Positions 1-13,400 of a DNA stretch of 50,446 nt are shown here, one piece after another. The notes under the pieces were generated by a model that was not told the DNA's origin, did not search any database, and worked only from the letters and a program-made list of their open reading frames with translations. Position 1 is the stretch's first letter; each line of letters starts with the position of its first letter. The translations under genes were made by a program, and so were the position numbers. The stretch comes from Capniomyces stellatus (taxonomy: Eukaryota; Kickxellomycota; Harpellomycetes; Harpellales; Legeriomycetaceae): assembly GCA_001661515.1 (NCBI GenBank), contig LUVW01000007.1, positions 650,499-700,944 on the forward strand, read 5' to 3'.

Positions 1-171
1 CCAACCCGGTAAAAAAAAAAAAAAAAAAGTGCCAAGGAGGCAAGTGAAGTATATACACATACAATTGCCCAAAAGATGAGCGGGCAAATGTACACAGAAA
101 TCAAATGGGAATATGTATGGCGGCAATGTCGTTTTTAAATTTTATTGTCTAAAGTTTAGTTAAAAGCAAGA

Positions 172-3100
172 TCAAACTTTGTATTTGATGGCGACGGAGC
201 CAGGCAAATATGAACAAATTTTGCCAAGATGGGCCGAAATGCGATTTCGTAAAGTATCTGTCAAGCTCAGTATTTGGGCAGGACATGGGTGGGGAAATGA
301 AAAGCGGTTGGCTAATTGCTCCTGGTCGGGATGGGTTAGGCCAGAAGTCATTGACGCTTCGCCTGGTGACAGCTCGTTGGAGGGGGCTTTAATAGTCTCA
401 TTGGAGCCATTATTATCAGTGATAGACAGGTGGTTTGAGTTGGAAGAGCCGCACTGAAAAACAGGTACGGTGTGAGAATTGGAGGCAGAGATAGATGTGT
501 TTGAGATATTGGAGGATACAGTACAGGGAATTGACAAAATCAGCAGCAAAAAGTCTGCAATAACACACAGCTCTTTTTCAGAACGCAGACACTTTGTGGG
601 AGCAGCAGACTTGGTATTGTGGGGATCGGGAGTTGGGATTCTACTCATCGGGTCAGGCGAAGGCGTCAAAATATACGGAGAGTTGTGGCCAAACACATCG
701 TTGGGCAAGGGGGTTGACGACCCAGAAAGGATTTTTTCAGACGTTGTTGCTGGCAAGTTGGGTTTGGTGTTGGAGGTGCTCGAGAACAGCTGGGGCAAGC
801 CCGTTGTGTTGCTCGCAGCGTTTGTAAGGCTGGAGAGGTTAGGTGAAGCATGTTGTTGTGGTGATGCGTTTATGAAGCCCACCAGAACCCCGTGGCTTCC
901 CATAACAGCCATTTGGGAGCTTGGCTGGTCAAACGAATTTGAAAATACACCAGAGGTTGATTTGTTCAAGTTGTGGCTAAACATTGACTCCAGATTGTTT
1001 GCTGAGGTGGATCGATGGTACGTCTGCTTGTTAAACCCTAGCGGATTTGCGGGAGTTGACGGTATTTTGGAGTTGGAGGCGTATGTCGTGACTTGTGACT
1101 CTGACGGGCCGCGTTTAAAGTCGTTGCTTACGGAACCGTGGCTGGCTGCACCCGTCGAGTTGTTTCCCTGATGTGTGTTTGTAGCATTGAATGACTTGCT
1201 GGCCAAAATAGGGTGTCCTCGGGGATTCAAAGGATTCAAAAAGTGGTGGTTGTTTGGGAATGGCGGCTTGTGGGTAGAGTTTGGTCTGCTGGACATTCCT
1301 GGGGCTCTGGTGGAAACAGAGTTCAAGGATTCAAAAACCATTGGTGCGTTGTCTCGTCCAGTATCCAGCGGTGTTGGTTGGGATGCTGCGGATGAAGAAC
1401 TGGTAGTAAAGTATGAGAACAGTGGGCCTTGCAAAAACAGGTACTCGTCAAAGCTATAGTCGGCAATGCTTGTAAAGTACCGTTTCCACATCTCCCTCTC
1501 AGCCTCACCGGAACGCCGAGATAGCCACGTTGCAAAGTTTCCGCACTGCATAAACTTGGTATAAAAAGCTAACCAATCATCACTGACCCTGAATAGCGTG
1601 CTTGCCCGCTTTTTGCTGCCCGCTCCAATGCCCAGGAAGTCTGGCTGGCTAGGAAGAATTCTCCCGTCAGCTCGGGCCGTTTTGCTGTTTATTCCCAAGA
1701 TCGAGGGCTGGGGAGCTGCTTTTGGGTTTGCTGCCGGCTTGCTGAAAAACGCAGCGGCAAATGCTGATGCTGCTGCACTGGCGGTTTTTGCCGCTGTTGG
1801 TTTACCAACCAGGTCAGTGGGAAGACCATGTTCTGCCAAAGAGTCAAAGAACTCGCTGTTTCTCCAGGGCCGCAGATTAGGCGGTGTTGTTTCCATGTAC
1901 ATGGTGTTGTATCCCGAGGACGCAATAATCTTCATAAACTCGCCTGGGACTGCCGGCACAAGAGTAGAAAAGTACCTATTCAGAGGCACCAAAAACTGCT
2001 CTGTCAGCCCTGTAAAGTGTCTCCTCAGCATGTTGCTCAGCACCCACGGCGACTGTGGCCCATACAAAACACCGTTCTCGATCGCTGCAATGAGGTCTTT
2101 ATCAGGCGTTACCAGAGCCTTGTGCTTGGTTTTTAGTCCTGATTCAACACCGTTCCCCACGCTGTTTGTTCCTGAGCCCATCTTTGTAACCGTATTTCTT
2201 CTCGACAAATTTCCGCCAGCCTTGCTTTGCGTCAGCCCAGACAAAAAGTTACCTTTGTCATTTGAGGTTATTTTTCGTATCCGCGATGCAGACTCCAACA
2301 CCAACTTGTTTGGCCAGTGATCCAGAGCCTGCTTGAAAAACGGGTTCGATACCCCTAGCACTGTGTTTGCTGGTACTCTTTTTCCCGACACAAGCGACCA
2401 AAAGTCCGGATCCTGGATTGTGAAGTATGGCCGATAATCTCCGCAGTATCTTATTGGGTATATCAGATCCACCAACCCATAAACAACTTCGCTGCACCGC
2501 GGGGGCGAGTCTGCAAACACTACCAACGACTCACCAAGAAGCATCAGCTCCCAACACACCCATAGGTCCCCCAAACTGTTCTTGAAATTCCTTAACAGCT
2601 CCCCCATTATTGCCCCTGCCAGTATATGCTCTGTAGGCATATACTCTTTAATCGAAAACGAACTTGTCTCTAAAATCTGTAAACTGTTTTCCATCGGCAT
2701 ATCGACCTGAAGATTGTTGCCCAGAAAATGCAGGCTCATAAACTCCCCTGCCATTGGTCGTGGCCACCCAATAATGTTCTGCACTGCTTCTTTTACCATC
2801 ATCTCTCCTTTGTCAAAGTATGCCCGACCCAAGATCTCTGCCAACTTTAAGAATAGTCCGTGAAGCCCAAACTGGCTTGTAATCACCATTGATTCTTGCA
2901 ACCCCCCTCTCCGCGTCAACGGATCTCGTCTTTGTCGAAAAAATACATACGCATATAGAAACACCGAGTCTATTCACAGCCGCCAGCAATTATATATTTT
3001 TTAATTCACTCTGGTATTAATCTTTTACTTGTCTATTTTTTTCCCCCTTTTTTTCTTTTTTTTCATCATTGCTTTTGTTTATTTAACCATCATTTTTTAT

Positions 3101-4503
3101 CCTATTGCTGCTTTATTAAAAGCCCCACTCCCCTCCCTTCCATATCACTTACTATAGCCAATAAAACTTAAATCAAAGCCATTGTCCTGTGTAAACTTAC
3201 CTTCTTTTAGTTTCAACCTTTTGGAGTCCGCTCGGAAACGAAACGAGTACACTGAATCGTACAACTCGCTCAAAGCCGAGTCAGGCATGCTTGAAAACCC
3301 TATCGTTTTCCTCTCACTTTTGCTAAAGTTCACTTTTGGGTACACCTTTTTCACCACTGGCCCGCTATCTTCATCAAAACTCACCATAGCTATGCTCACT
3401 ATCCACTGTCTAAGCTTATCTAGCTCCCTATCCTCCAGCTTGACCTTTTTTATTTCCTCTGAAACCCCGTGTTTGCTGCTTTCCCCCCCTTCGCTCGTAA
3501 TGTTGATTTCTATCTTTGGTGTTTCCTTTTCTTTTTTTGGCCCATTATTGTCACCATGTAGAGGCCTTTGTTGACTCTCGCTTACCGACCTATGATTTGT
3601 TTTGTATACTGGCTTTTGCATACCCTGACCTTTTGCAGCAGTTGCCGCAAGCACTGCCAATGCTCTCTCTGTTCGTCTGCCGAGCTCCAACATGAGTGGC
3701 GACGTCTTGTTCTTGGAACTTTCTGTCACTTGGCTCAACACAGCTTTGCCTGCTTTGGATTCCGATGCTACCCCGGCTACTCCGCTCCCGGCACGTCTGT
3801 CCGATAATGCATCCACAAAATGCTTTTGCAATGCATTCTCATATTGTTTAGCCTCGTTACTGCTGGCTTTGGTGTGTACATCTTCTAGGTCATCGTCAGT
3901 AAACGATTTGTCCATATTATCGCCACCAGCATCATAATTGCCCAAATTACCACTACCCCCACTGTTATGCTCATTTTCACTTTTGCTCGTAGATAGTTCC
4001 ATGCGCTTTTCGGCTCCAATACGTCCTACGTCGTATTTGCCTGATCTATTCTGACCATAGTTAGTATCAACACTCGTATTGTAGGAAATGCAAGTATTTC
4101 GCATTGTTTCATCAATTTCTATTTTATCTTTTGTATTCTGGGATCCCTCGTTTGTTACTGTACTCGCACCTCCCTGCCTTTCTTTATCAAACTGACTCTG
4201 TTGCTCTTGGGTTTTTTTGGTATAGCTGGCACTGCTACTTTCCCCTGTAGCCTCTTCATAGTCTTTATGCGGCGCTTTAACCATTTTTATCCTTACTTTT
4301 GACTTTTCTATCGGATTCAACGCATGGATTGTGTTGTAGTAATTACCATCAAGGATTGCCGATTCCCTTTTGCTGCTCACTCTGCCATTATGTCTTCTTT
4401 CATCGCCGCAAATTACCAGCTCCTTCACCTTGCCTGCCCCTGGGCTGTATTGGGGGCTACTTGTTTCCGTCTCATTTGCATTTGGCAGCGAATCGTCACT
4501 CAT
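172..4503 (-). CDS. DENND6-family DENN-domain protein (two exons)
   Basis: Likely a Rab guanine-nucleotide exchange factor or related trafficking regulator of the DENND6 (FAM116) family. I join exon 1 (4503-3153) to exon 2 (2969-172) across a 183-bp GTAAGT...AG intron; the junction codon is AAC, giving GYNSVFLYAYVFFRQRRD, which fits the conserved uDENN/cDENN boundary. The predicted protein is about 1382 aa, against about 600 aa for animal DENND6. The first ~355 residues are Ser/Asn/Lys-rich and look disordered. The conserved region starts at LDKLRQWIVSIAMVSFDEDS (about 360) and includes YCGDYRPYFTIQDPDF and LGVSNPFFKQALDHWPNKL, then KTKHKAL and a dDENN-like part ending near 970. The last ~400 residues are Ser/Asn/Pro-rich. 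Family assignment comes from recognised motifs; the Rab substrate is not predictable. Opposite-strand open frames over exon 2 are shadows. Confidence 0.85.
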
Positions 4504-5363
4504 TACAGCCGTACTTTTATGCTATAGTTTCACGGCCTCTTTCTAGTAGGCACCCTTTTACTTTCTATTTTAAAATATAAATTATTCTAGTTTTGGATTG
4601 ATTGCAGATATTTCACTTAAAGCATAAGAGGCACAACAATAAAACTACGCCAATTTTTCTTTTAAAAACGGACCATAGCTACTACCAACTCGCTAGTTTT
4701 TTATGCATTGTATTTCGAATTGGCTGTGTATATCCCGCACTTGTATGTTTACATCTACTTATTTGAACGTTTCATATACACGGCTACCATTAGCCTTCAT
4801 AAAAATTTCAATAGGTTAAAGTTTAATCTAACTATTATTTCTCGCCAATAACCTTTCATAATCTGATTTACATATTTTTAAATACCACCACACAATACCC
4901 GAGTGATGAAACGCAGCCAATTTTTTATTTTAAATTGAAATTCGCAGCCAGTTTTGAGTCAGCGCATATTATCCTTTAAGCTTGATTACCGGATTTACTT
5001 TCATTGTTAAAACTTCCCAAAACATTACAACTAGCAAATTTACTCTCGGGATATTTTTTTCTATTTTACTTTACAATTTCCCCTCAGTCCCCCACCCCTA
5101 GTATAACCGCTTAATTTATGCTATTAGAGAGTGTATACGCATTCAATATTGGTGTGGTTGTTTAATGTGTAAAGGTTAAACCGACAGAAGTGACTTTGGC
5201 AAGAATTTGAATTTGAGCAATGGTACTCGGGCATCTCGAGCACCGAAATGTTTAAAAGTTTAATAAAACAATAAATAAATAGTGTACTATGTTTTTGGTA
5301 AGAAATAAATATCAAATATTAGCTAAATTATTATCGTGATGTAGAAAGGGGGGGAGGTGTTAA
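4504..5363. other. Intergenic gap upstream of the DENND6 gene
   Basis: AT-rich, with short open frames only. It should hold the DENND6 promoter and leader on the minus strand and the 3' end of the gene at 5364-5843. I see no RNA gene or repeat. Confidence 0.5.
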
Positions 5364-5843
5364 TTAAAACTCATCATCATCATCATCAGAAATAGCTTCG
5401 TCTAAACAAGTATCAAACCAATCCTGCTCCTGTGACACGCTAGATTCAAAGCTATGGTGTTCGCCCTCGTTGTAATAATTCTCGTCAACGGCGTTTGATT
5501 CTAAAGGAACTAGCTGGTTAGAGTAGACGTGCTCAGTTTTTGGGGAGCGTTTCTGAGCGTATCCATACCCTTGGCTGCCTGGCTTATCCAAGCCACTAAA
5601 GCTATTTGGTCCAGATACGCTATTTTCCATGTCAAAGTCTTTTTTTCCAATTTGTGGGTTTGAGTCGAAGTCGTTGTTTTGGTTTGATAATGACCGGTAA
5701 AAATTTCCGATCAGTACGGTGCTTAGTAAGCTCTTTGGTCGCACTTCTAACATTGGGTCATTTAGAGTCACAAGCTTGTTTATAGTCACATAAGCTAGAC
5801 GCTTACGATCAGTAAAGTTTTCCGATAGTGCGTTGTTATTCAT
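5364..5843 (-). CDS. Small protein with SERTA-like motif and acidic tail
   Basis: A 159-aa single-exon frame with an ATG start. Residues about 12-52 (from DRKRLAYVTINKLVTLNDPM through RPKSLLSTVLIGNFYRSL) resemble the SERTA motif, in which a KL-x-EPSL segment is followed by a VLI-NT-RR helix; here the two halves are separated by a short DPMLEVRP segment. The middle is Ser/Asn-rich. The C-terminus is strongly acidic (WFDTCLDEAISDDDDDEF), as in SERTA-type transcription cofactors, which carry acidic activation regions. Function as a nuclear cofactor is inferred from these two traits only. The frame is clearly coding in composition compared with its flanks, but the family call is tentative. Confidence 0.55.
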   Translation of the reverse strand: MNNNALSENFTDRKRLAYVTINKLVTLNDPMLEVRPKSLLSTVLIGNFYRSLSNQNNDFDSNPQIGKKDFDMENSVSGPNSFSGLDKPGSQGYGYAQKRSPKTEHVYSNQLVPLESNAVDENYYNEGEHHSFESSVSQEQDWFDTCLDEAISDDDDDEF

Positions 5844-8800
5844 TATTTTTTTTCTCTTGTTTCTGCTTTTTTACTCTTTTTTGAAGTTTTTTTTCTTTTT
5901 TTTTTGGTTCCTTTGTTTTTATTATTATTGTTATTTTCTTATAATACTGATTCTAAATTGCTGCTGCTGCGTTCAAGTGTTGAAGGACACTGTTTTAGTT
6001 CGGTTTAAGGGATCATTGTGAATAACGAGTTATTTTGTACTACGTTCTACAGATTCCACAGTGAAATCAAGAAACAAGTTTAAATAAATGACATTTCAAT
6101 ATTAGCTGTGGAAATTCACAGTATGCTTTTACTAAAAGGAAATTCACAATTTAATAGTTCTAGTTCACTTACTTGGTTGTAGAGTGTGAGGCTCGCTAGG
6201 TAGGCACTTTTAGTTGGTTGCTTACATTTTTCTTTCTTTCTTTGTTAATTTGGTGTTAGTCGTCTACACTTACTGAGGCTAGTATAAAACATGTTATATT
6301 TTATTTTAACATCTTTTTTACTTTATTACTTTATTTTACTTTTTAGTGGTATTTAAAACATTTTGGCTGGTGTTATCTGGGTAAGTTTTGCGTTTATTTA
6401 CTGTGTTGTTGAAGTTATTCTAAATAGTAGAGTGTGATATTGTATATTTTTATAGAGGTTGTAAACAGTCTAGTTGTGTCTTTATTTATTTAGTTGCTAA
6501 AGTTGGAAAGATATAGTTTTGTTTAGTTATTACTTTTTGTTTTTGTTTTTGGAGAAAAGACATTAATGTTGAAATTGGGAGTTTTGAACTTTTGAGCCAA
6601 TTTATATTAAATTCTGCATTTATTTGGAAATATCTGTTACTGCTACTTGGCTAACCTCATTTGGCGATTTTTGTTTATTTACTTCTAGCGGTATTTAGTC
6701 TTAATGCATCGATATTACATTTTTCTAATTATAATTTATATAATTGGCTGGCTTTGGCCAATGGGTTGTTTATAAATAAAAATGTATAGCCTGCATTCCG
6801 AGATACATTTCCGTAAATTAAATTGGGTCAACTCTAAATGACAGTTTAGCAATCGATAAACCGGATTGTTGAAAATAGAGTTTGCTTTATTAGCTCATTT
6901 CTGGGTGGGGGGGGGATTATCTTTATTCCTAACGCTAGGCATATTTAACGAAGTAAAAAAGACTTTCCTGCGTTTGGTTAGCAAACCCATTTGTCAAACT
7001 GTTCCCATATTTAAGTTAAGCTTAGTTAGCTCAGTATTTGCTTGGCCAAAAAATACAGAATGTGTAACTATATCAGCGTATCATCATTCATTATTTGTTG
7101 AGTAACACATGGGGTCCTATCATCCAGTAATAATATTTTTTAAACGATTGCCTGACACTGAGCCTGCAACCTTGTGGTTTGGGTAGACTTAAGCCTCGGT
7201 GCATATAACACACTCTAGCCCAATAGAGGCGGTTAGACTAATACTGAAATAGTTTATTGTGCTGATACACTGGAAACAGCTCTGCCAACATATAAATGAG
7301 TAGCCTTTTTTCACCTCTTTTTTTTCTGAAATGAAAACTACGCTGCTTCTATTGTCAATTACCATTTTATTAAACATATACTTCCACGGAGTTGCCAACT
7401 TTGTTATTTTTTGTTTTGTTTTAATGTTTGCTATTCTCATATTGAATTTGAAAGTTTTCACTAACACACGCTGGATTACGTAAGCTGTGTTCAGCTCAAC
7501 GTTCTCAAGTCTCTTGGGACCTGTTTTTACCCAAAAGGAAATAAAAAGCTGGTGGAAACAGCTTATTCTGTGAATACAATTTGTCAACCAAAAACGGGGA
7601 AGAGCACGTTTTAGCAAAAGATGTGCGACAGATTTCAAATCATACCCAGAATCTGCCAGCTTTTGTTAATATCTCCCTAAAGCTCCAAAATTATATAATA
7701 CATATGATTTAATGAATGGACTTTTCAAATCTAAAAACTGTTACGTTTTTGCCGTTACCAGCCAGCAAAGCAATCCAAGTAATGCTGTCACAATAGATGC
7801 GTTTCGCAGATAACAATACCCCCATGTAGCAAGTTAATTAGGGAGACAATTACATGCAATAACAATAAATCCAGAGAAAGTTCAGCTGTAACAAGTGACT
7901 AAACCAAGTGGGTCGATTTCAGGTAAAATAGATTCATTCAAACACAAGTTGTGAAATACAGATGGAATAAGTAGCGTTTCTAGCCAAACTTTGAAACAAA
8001 TATAATTCTCATCAAAGAATATACAGAGCAGTGAAAAAAAAACATATACAGCTATACTAACCTGCAAAAGCACGCTCTCATATATCACAGATATTTTGGC
8101 TTACAGTCGCAGCTAAGATTAAGTAGGACTATGACAGATTTTGTGATTACTAAGATTATGGAAATATATGGCTAACTTTCAGCGTCCCCGTGAAATACAT
8201 GCATTTGTGCTTGTGTTGCTGAACGGTTGTAGCGTTATGAATTAAACTGGGAATTCCAAATGATAGACGACACGCTCTAATTTAGAATCTAGGGGGAGTT
8301 TGTACCATGCGCGCTGTTTCTAAACAATTACCAAAGCCGGGGCAGCATAGAACCATATTTTTAGAAGCCTAGCCTTTTTTTTTTAAAGCAATTGAAACCT
8401 GGGTCTATTTTTTATGAATCCAAAGAAAAGAATACATGGGGTAGAGCGTCTTATAATTGCAGCCGGGGTTTGTATGCTGGAGTGCTTTACATACATGTCT
8501 GCACTAACAAGTGGCTAAACTATTTTATATCACAATTGATTAACTAACAGGTTTCACTTTGGCAAAAAATGACATTGTTAACATGGAAACGCAAGAGACC
8601 CCCCCCCCCCAGTTTGATACGATGTTTTTTAGAAATGCACTTTCTAGTGATGTTTAAATATATTAAAGTGGGGATGGCAGTACATTAGGTCCAGTATGTT
8701 GATTTTATGGGAGTATAAGAGCGGAGTTTAACAATTTTGTTGAGGCTGTAGTTTAATCCAAGACACCGAGAAAAAGACAAATAGCCTAACCAGCCAAACT

Positions 8801-10499
8801 TCATAAAAATATGTTTTGGCATTATTCTTGAACAAACAACATTATTCCAATAAAATAATATCACAAAAGTTCAAGTTCAGCTTTAATATTGTGCTGGTAT
8901 GATCGAATTAGTATGGCAGATTTGTCAATGTTCAAGCTCAAATAATATACTTTTGGTTGATTATTATTGTAGTTAAAATTGTTGTTTCTATTACCACCAC
9001 TGATATTACCGTTGAAGTTTGCTAATATGGTAGCTAGTGGATATTTTATTCAGCATTTTTTTTTCTTTCTGTGAAACCGACTTGTGTTCAAAGTAACAAA
9101 AAAAAGAAAAAGTGCCTATAACAGAGCAACAAGTGATACTTTGCGTTTGCAATGGGATTGGTAAAGCCCTAAAAGCTGATTTGAATTGATTAATTTTAAG
9201 GGATTAAAGTTATCCAAAAAAGAACAAGACAGAATAAAGCAAAAAACAAACAAGGTAAAAAAAAATTTTTTTTTGTTCAATAAAACAAAGCAATGGATAT
9301 TGTACTTGATATAAATGGAGAAAAGGGTGCTGTAAAGAGGAAAAGAAAGATAATGGGGTGTGCTAGCATGGATACAGAGAAATGGGGAAAGTATCCAATG
9401 TGTATTGCTTTGATTGCTTTGCCAGGATTTGAGTTGGTTTAGTGTGGACAAGAGCTGCGCAAAACCAAGCGAGTTTGCAGAGATGTTTGTAAAAGTCTAT
9501 AGACAATCAGAATAGACGAATTATCCAACAAAACAAGCCTGTAGAATTTATATTTGTTTTGTTTTCAAGAATTTTCGAAATAATAAAAGCCTAAACTATT
9601 TCTATTATTGCAATTATTACCAATGCAGCTTTTTACCTATTCAAGTATCCCAACCTTACTTTGCTGAAGCAGTAAAGCATTTTTGTTTTGCAAATAAAAA
9701 GAAAAGCACAAAGTCGATACTTGCTAATCGAAAGTTTCAAAGCAGCAAGAGCGTAAAGTGTAGAAAGCGCAATAAATAAATCCAAGTGCTGATATATCAG
9801 AACAAAGGACTAATAGGCACACAATATTACTGGCCCAGGTCTATAATCCAAAGCAAATAGAAAGAAAAAAAAGACAACCAAAGTCAGCACACAGTTAAAG
9901 GTCGAATAGAGGGCCCAAGACTAATAGAACACCTTCTTTGTAAACTGGTGTATGTAGAATAAATTTTTTACTGACTAATCCCAAAAAAAAGGTTTAGAAA
10001 TTAAAAGTGAAGATCCAAAGCACAATTAAATAGTACGAGATATAGAGCTGAGATTAAAACGAATCTTTGTGCCTAAAGCAACATTCATTCAAACTAGGTT
10101 GAAGAAAAATAAATACACACGTAAAGATCTAGTAGTGGTGCACCAGGGAGACCATCGGATACAGCTTAGTTGGTAGTGCTTTAAGCTTTCAAAGCAACAT
10201 ACAAAGTATTACTAATCCTATTACAGAATTTACAATCAGATTTGAATCAAGGAGTTAATTAGTTCTGATCAGAGCATAGCTTCCAGAATTAGAAATCCAC
10301 CATCGGGCATTTAAAATTCAGGTAGACAAGTAGTGAGAAATAGAGAGAGAGCGGTAGATAGATAGAGGAACACAAGGAAAAATTAGACGACTGCAGCTGA
10401 ACAGAAAGGGGGAAAATTAGGAAGAAAAAAAAAAGAGAGAGAAAAAAAAGATAAAGTGTGCTGTAGAGAATAATAAGAGAAAAAAAGTTTAGAGAAGAG
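5844..10499. other. Large gene-poor AT-rich region
   Basis: About 4.6 kb without a recognisable gene. It holds long T and A tracts, a G run near 6907 and a run of 12 C at 8599-8610. The longest open frames are 7189-7638 (-), 149 codons with a TTG start, and 9116-9451 (-), 111 codons; both have low-complexity hydrophobic composition and I do not accept them. An Asn-rich exon-like stretch at 8861-9021 (-) is reported as a finding. The last ~120 bases before 10500 are purine-rich and probably belong to the exportin-T leader. Confidence 0.5.
10380..10499 (+). promoter_or_regulatory. Purine-rich leader of the exportin-T gene
   Basis: A 120-base stretch dominated by A and G (GAGA and polyA blocks) lies directly before the ATG at 10500. 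Its position suggests a 5' leader or core promoter. No TATA box or start site can be fixed from the sequence. Confidence 0.3.
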
Positions 10500-13400
10500 A
10501 TGAATCAGATTGAGGAGGCGGTAAGATGTGCTCTGGATCCTAACACAAGCCAAGAGATCAAAATCCAGGCGAATCAATATTGCGAGCAAGTACGTACGTC
10601 ACCTGATGGGTGGCGAATGTGTTTAGAGATTGTCGTTAGCAAGCAGATAAAGACGGCAGAGTCAAGGATGTTTGGGTTGCAGGTTATCGAAGGGGTGATA
10701 AATAGGAGTTTTAAAGAGGCGAATGACGAGGAGTTGTTGACAATCAAGCAAGAGTTGATGAATTTTGTTAGAGAGGAGTATAGTACGGATCGATACATGG
10801 CAGAACCAGCGTTTATCCGGAACAAATTGGCACACACGATAGCACTAGAGTTTCTAGCGACGTATCCCAGCAAATGGGGGACGTTTTTCAGAGAGCTGTT
10901 GGGCTTGACGGGGATAGAGTTTGAGAGACAAAATGGGCCACAGGAGAAGGAAAATGGGGGAAAGAGGGTGAATTTGGGGCTGTCTGATTTTGCGATGAGG
11001 GTGTTGAGTTCAATAGATGAAGAGATGGTGAACCCGGTGATTCCAAGAGGGAAAAACGAGCATGAAAGGAACACTTTGGTGAAGGATGCGATGCGAGAGG
11101 AGGGGGTGGTATTGTTGGCGCAGTGGTGGTACAATGTTCTGACGACGAAGGGGGTTCCAGACTCGCTAATCAAACACACGCTGGAGTTGGTGTCAGTTTA
11201 TATAACGTGGATTGACATTAAGCTTATAGTGAATGAGCAGTTTATATCGACGATATTTGGATACTTGGGACATACGGGGTTAAGGGGGGAGGTAATAAAG
11301 TGTTTGGCGGCGATAATTGGGAAGGGTATGCAGCCAATGGAGAAGCTGGAGCTGATAGAGTTTTTGAACTTGGGAAACATTTTGAGGCAGATGGAGCTGA
11401 GGGACACGGAGTTTACAGAGGAGGTAGCAAGGCTGGTGAATGTTGTGGGGACGGAGTTGAAGGCGATTTGGCAGGAGAAGGCGGGGACTACGGCGGAGGG
11501 GCGAATGGGGGCGTACATGCTGATTGAGCAGCTGATGCCGTTAGTGTTGGGATTCCTGGGCAATGAATATGACGAAGTTAGCACGGCGGTGTTTGGGATA
11601 GTGGGGGAGATATTGTTGTTGCTTAAAAAGCAGCAGAAGGAGGGCACGATGTTGACGCTGGAGCAGACGCAGTTTTTGGGGGAGTTGCTGCAGGTGACTG
11701 TTCAGAAGATGCAGTACGATGCCGATCATGAGGTTTCAGACACGCCGCAGTACATAAACGATCCATCTGACCGGGCGATTGACGAGGACGATGTTGACGA
11801 GATGTTTGCGGACTTGCGTAGACAGCTGCGGCAGTTTTTGGATGCGATTCTGGCCCTGGTGCCAGAGGCGTACAACACGTTTATAGTGGGGACGATTAGG
11901 GAGATATTTTCGAGGATTCAGCAGTACGGGGTGTACACAAAGGGTACAGAGCGGCTGGCACCAAATGGGGCGGCAAAGGTGAGCTGGATGCAGGCAGAGC
12001 AGGCGGTACACTTGACGTACCTGTACATTGACCAGATGAGTGCACGTGGAAGCTTGGCGTTTGTGCAGAGGGCGGGGGTGGTGATAGGGTCGGGAACGGA
12101 TAGCCGGTCAGCGAGAGCGGGCAACCAGCTTCCAAACCTGAGCTTGATGAGCGAGGAGGAGCGGTCAAAGCTGAGTTTGACAATGCTTGGGGAGTTGGGG
12201 ATATGTATGTTGACATCAAAGGTGATTGACTGTGTACACCCGTACATTTCACCGCTGTTTTTTGAGACGTGCGTTCGAATGAACCAGCTGTTTGAGTACC
12301 GAGTGGACATGATCCCGCTAGCACTGGCGCCTCTGCTGGACCAGCGCGGAATCCAGCACTTGTCAAAGCACGTCCGGGCCAGGGTTTGGTACTTTTTGCT
12401 GCGGTTTGTCAAGCAGATGAACCCCAAAAACCTGCTGCCATTTGTGGGCGAGATAATCCGGGGAGTAGTTCCGTTGCTGGCCATCCAGGTGGAGCTGCAG
12501 ATAGATCCTGCGCAACAAGGCCTGGTGAGCACGAGTGGGTATGGCATATTTGACTCGCAGCTGTACCTGTTTGAGGCCTGCGGAATAGCATTGGCCCCGG
12601 CCATGTTGCCTGACGAGCAAAGATCGGTTTATCTGAGCCAGGTATTGGACCCGTTAGTTTCTGGGCTGGTCGAGCTGGTGAGCCAACCAGCAGCCAGTTT
12701 TGTTGACCAGCCAATCGCGCTGCTCCAGATCAGACACTGCTTGGCTGCGATTGGTGCGGTCTCGTCAGGGTTCCCCGAAGCCAAAGTCAGCGTTGCAGGC
12801 GACAAGCTGTCCTCAGAGCTGATGCTGTCGCCACTCACAGCCGTCGCGCTGACAAAGGCTGCAGACACGAGCATTCTGGTTCTTGAGGCATTGAGCGGCT
12901 TTGCTGTTGTCCGCGAGGGTGTCCGCCTAGGCTTCACCAGACTGCTCTCGGCCTTGGGGCAGAACATTCTGGTTTACTTGCCAAGGCTGATTGGCGGTCT
13001 GGTGCCAAACTGCGAGGTTGAAGAGCTGTGTGACTTGCTGGGCTTTTTGGGGCTGGTTATGTACAAGTTCAAGCCGTTTATAGCACAGACAGCCAGCGAG
13101 CTGTTGCTGCCGGTTATAGAGAAGGTGTATAGTGTGCTGAATGCTGGCTCAGTGAGCGGAACAGACGACGCTGTTTTGTTGGCAGGCCTTAGAAGAGCAT
13201 ATCTGACCTGGTTTGGCGCCATCATTTCTGCCGACTTGGACTGCATTTTCCTCTCCCCAACAAACGCCCCCCACATAGTAACTGTCTTTAGAACCCTGAT
13301 CATGTCTGCTGTCGACTGTTCATCGCCGCAGACCCAGAAGCTGTCCTTTAGTATATTCCAAAAGTCTGTCATTGCGTGGCTTGTAGACCCCTCAGGTGAA

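Noticed and set aside
479..1171. 230-codon plus-strand frame, and a similar 240-codon frame at 1598-2320
   Set aside because: Both are antisense to the long DENND6 exon 2 on the minus strand, whose protein matches a known family.
2338..2360. GGGTTCGATACCCC, B-box-like
   Set aside because: It lies inside a conserved coding part of the DENND6 gene (LGVSNPFF on the other strand).
7150..7230. Minus-strand tRNA-like 3' half (GGTTGCAGGCTCAGTG)
   Set aside because: The T stem does not pair, the TTC of the T loop is missing, and no matching acceptor stem or A box lies upstream.
7189..7638. 149-codon minus frame
   Set aside because: TTG start, hydrophobic low-complexity composition, no motif, and AT-rich like the intergenic surroundings.
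9116..9451. 111-codon minus frame
   Set aside because: Composed mostly of Phe/Leu/Ser/Tyr from T-rich DNA; no recognisable domain.
10160..10235. tRNA-like stretch with an A-box match (AGCTTAGTTGGTAGTGC)
   Set aside because: The anticodon stem would need an eight-base loop and there is no T-arm with GTTCGA-type B box downstream.
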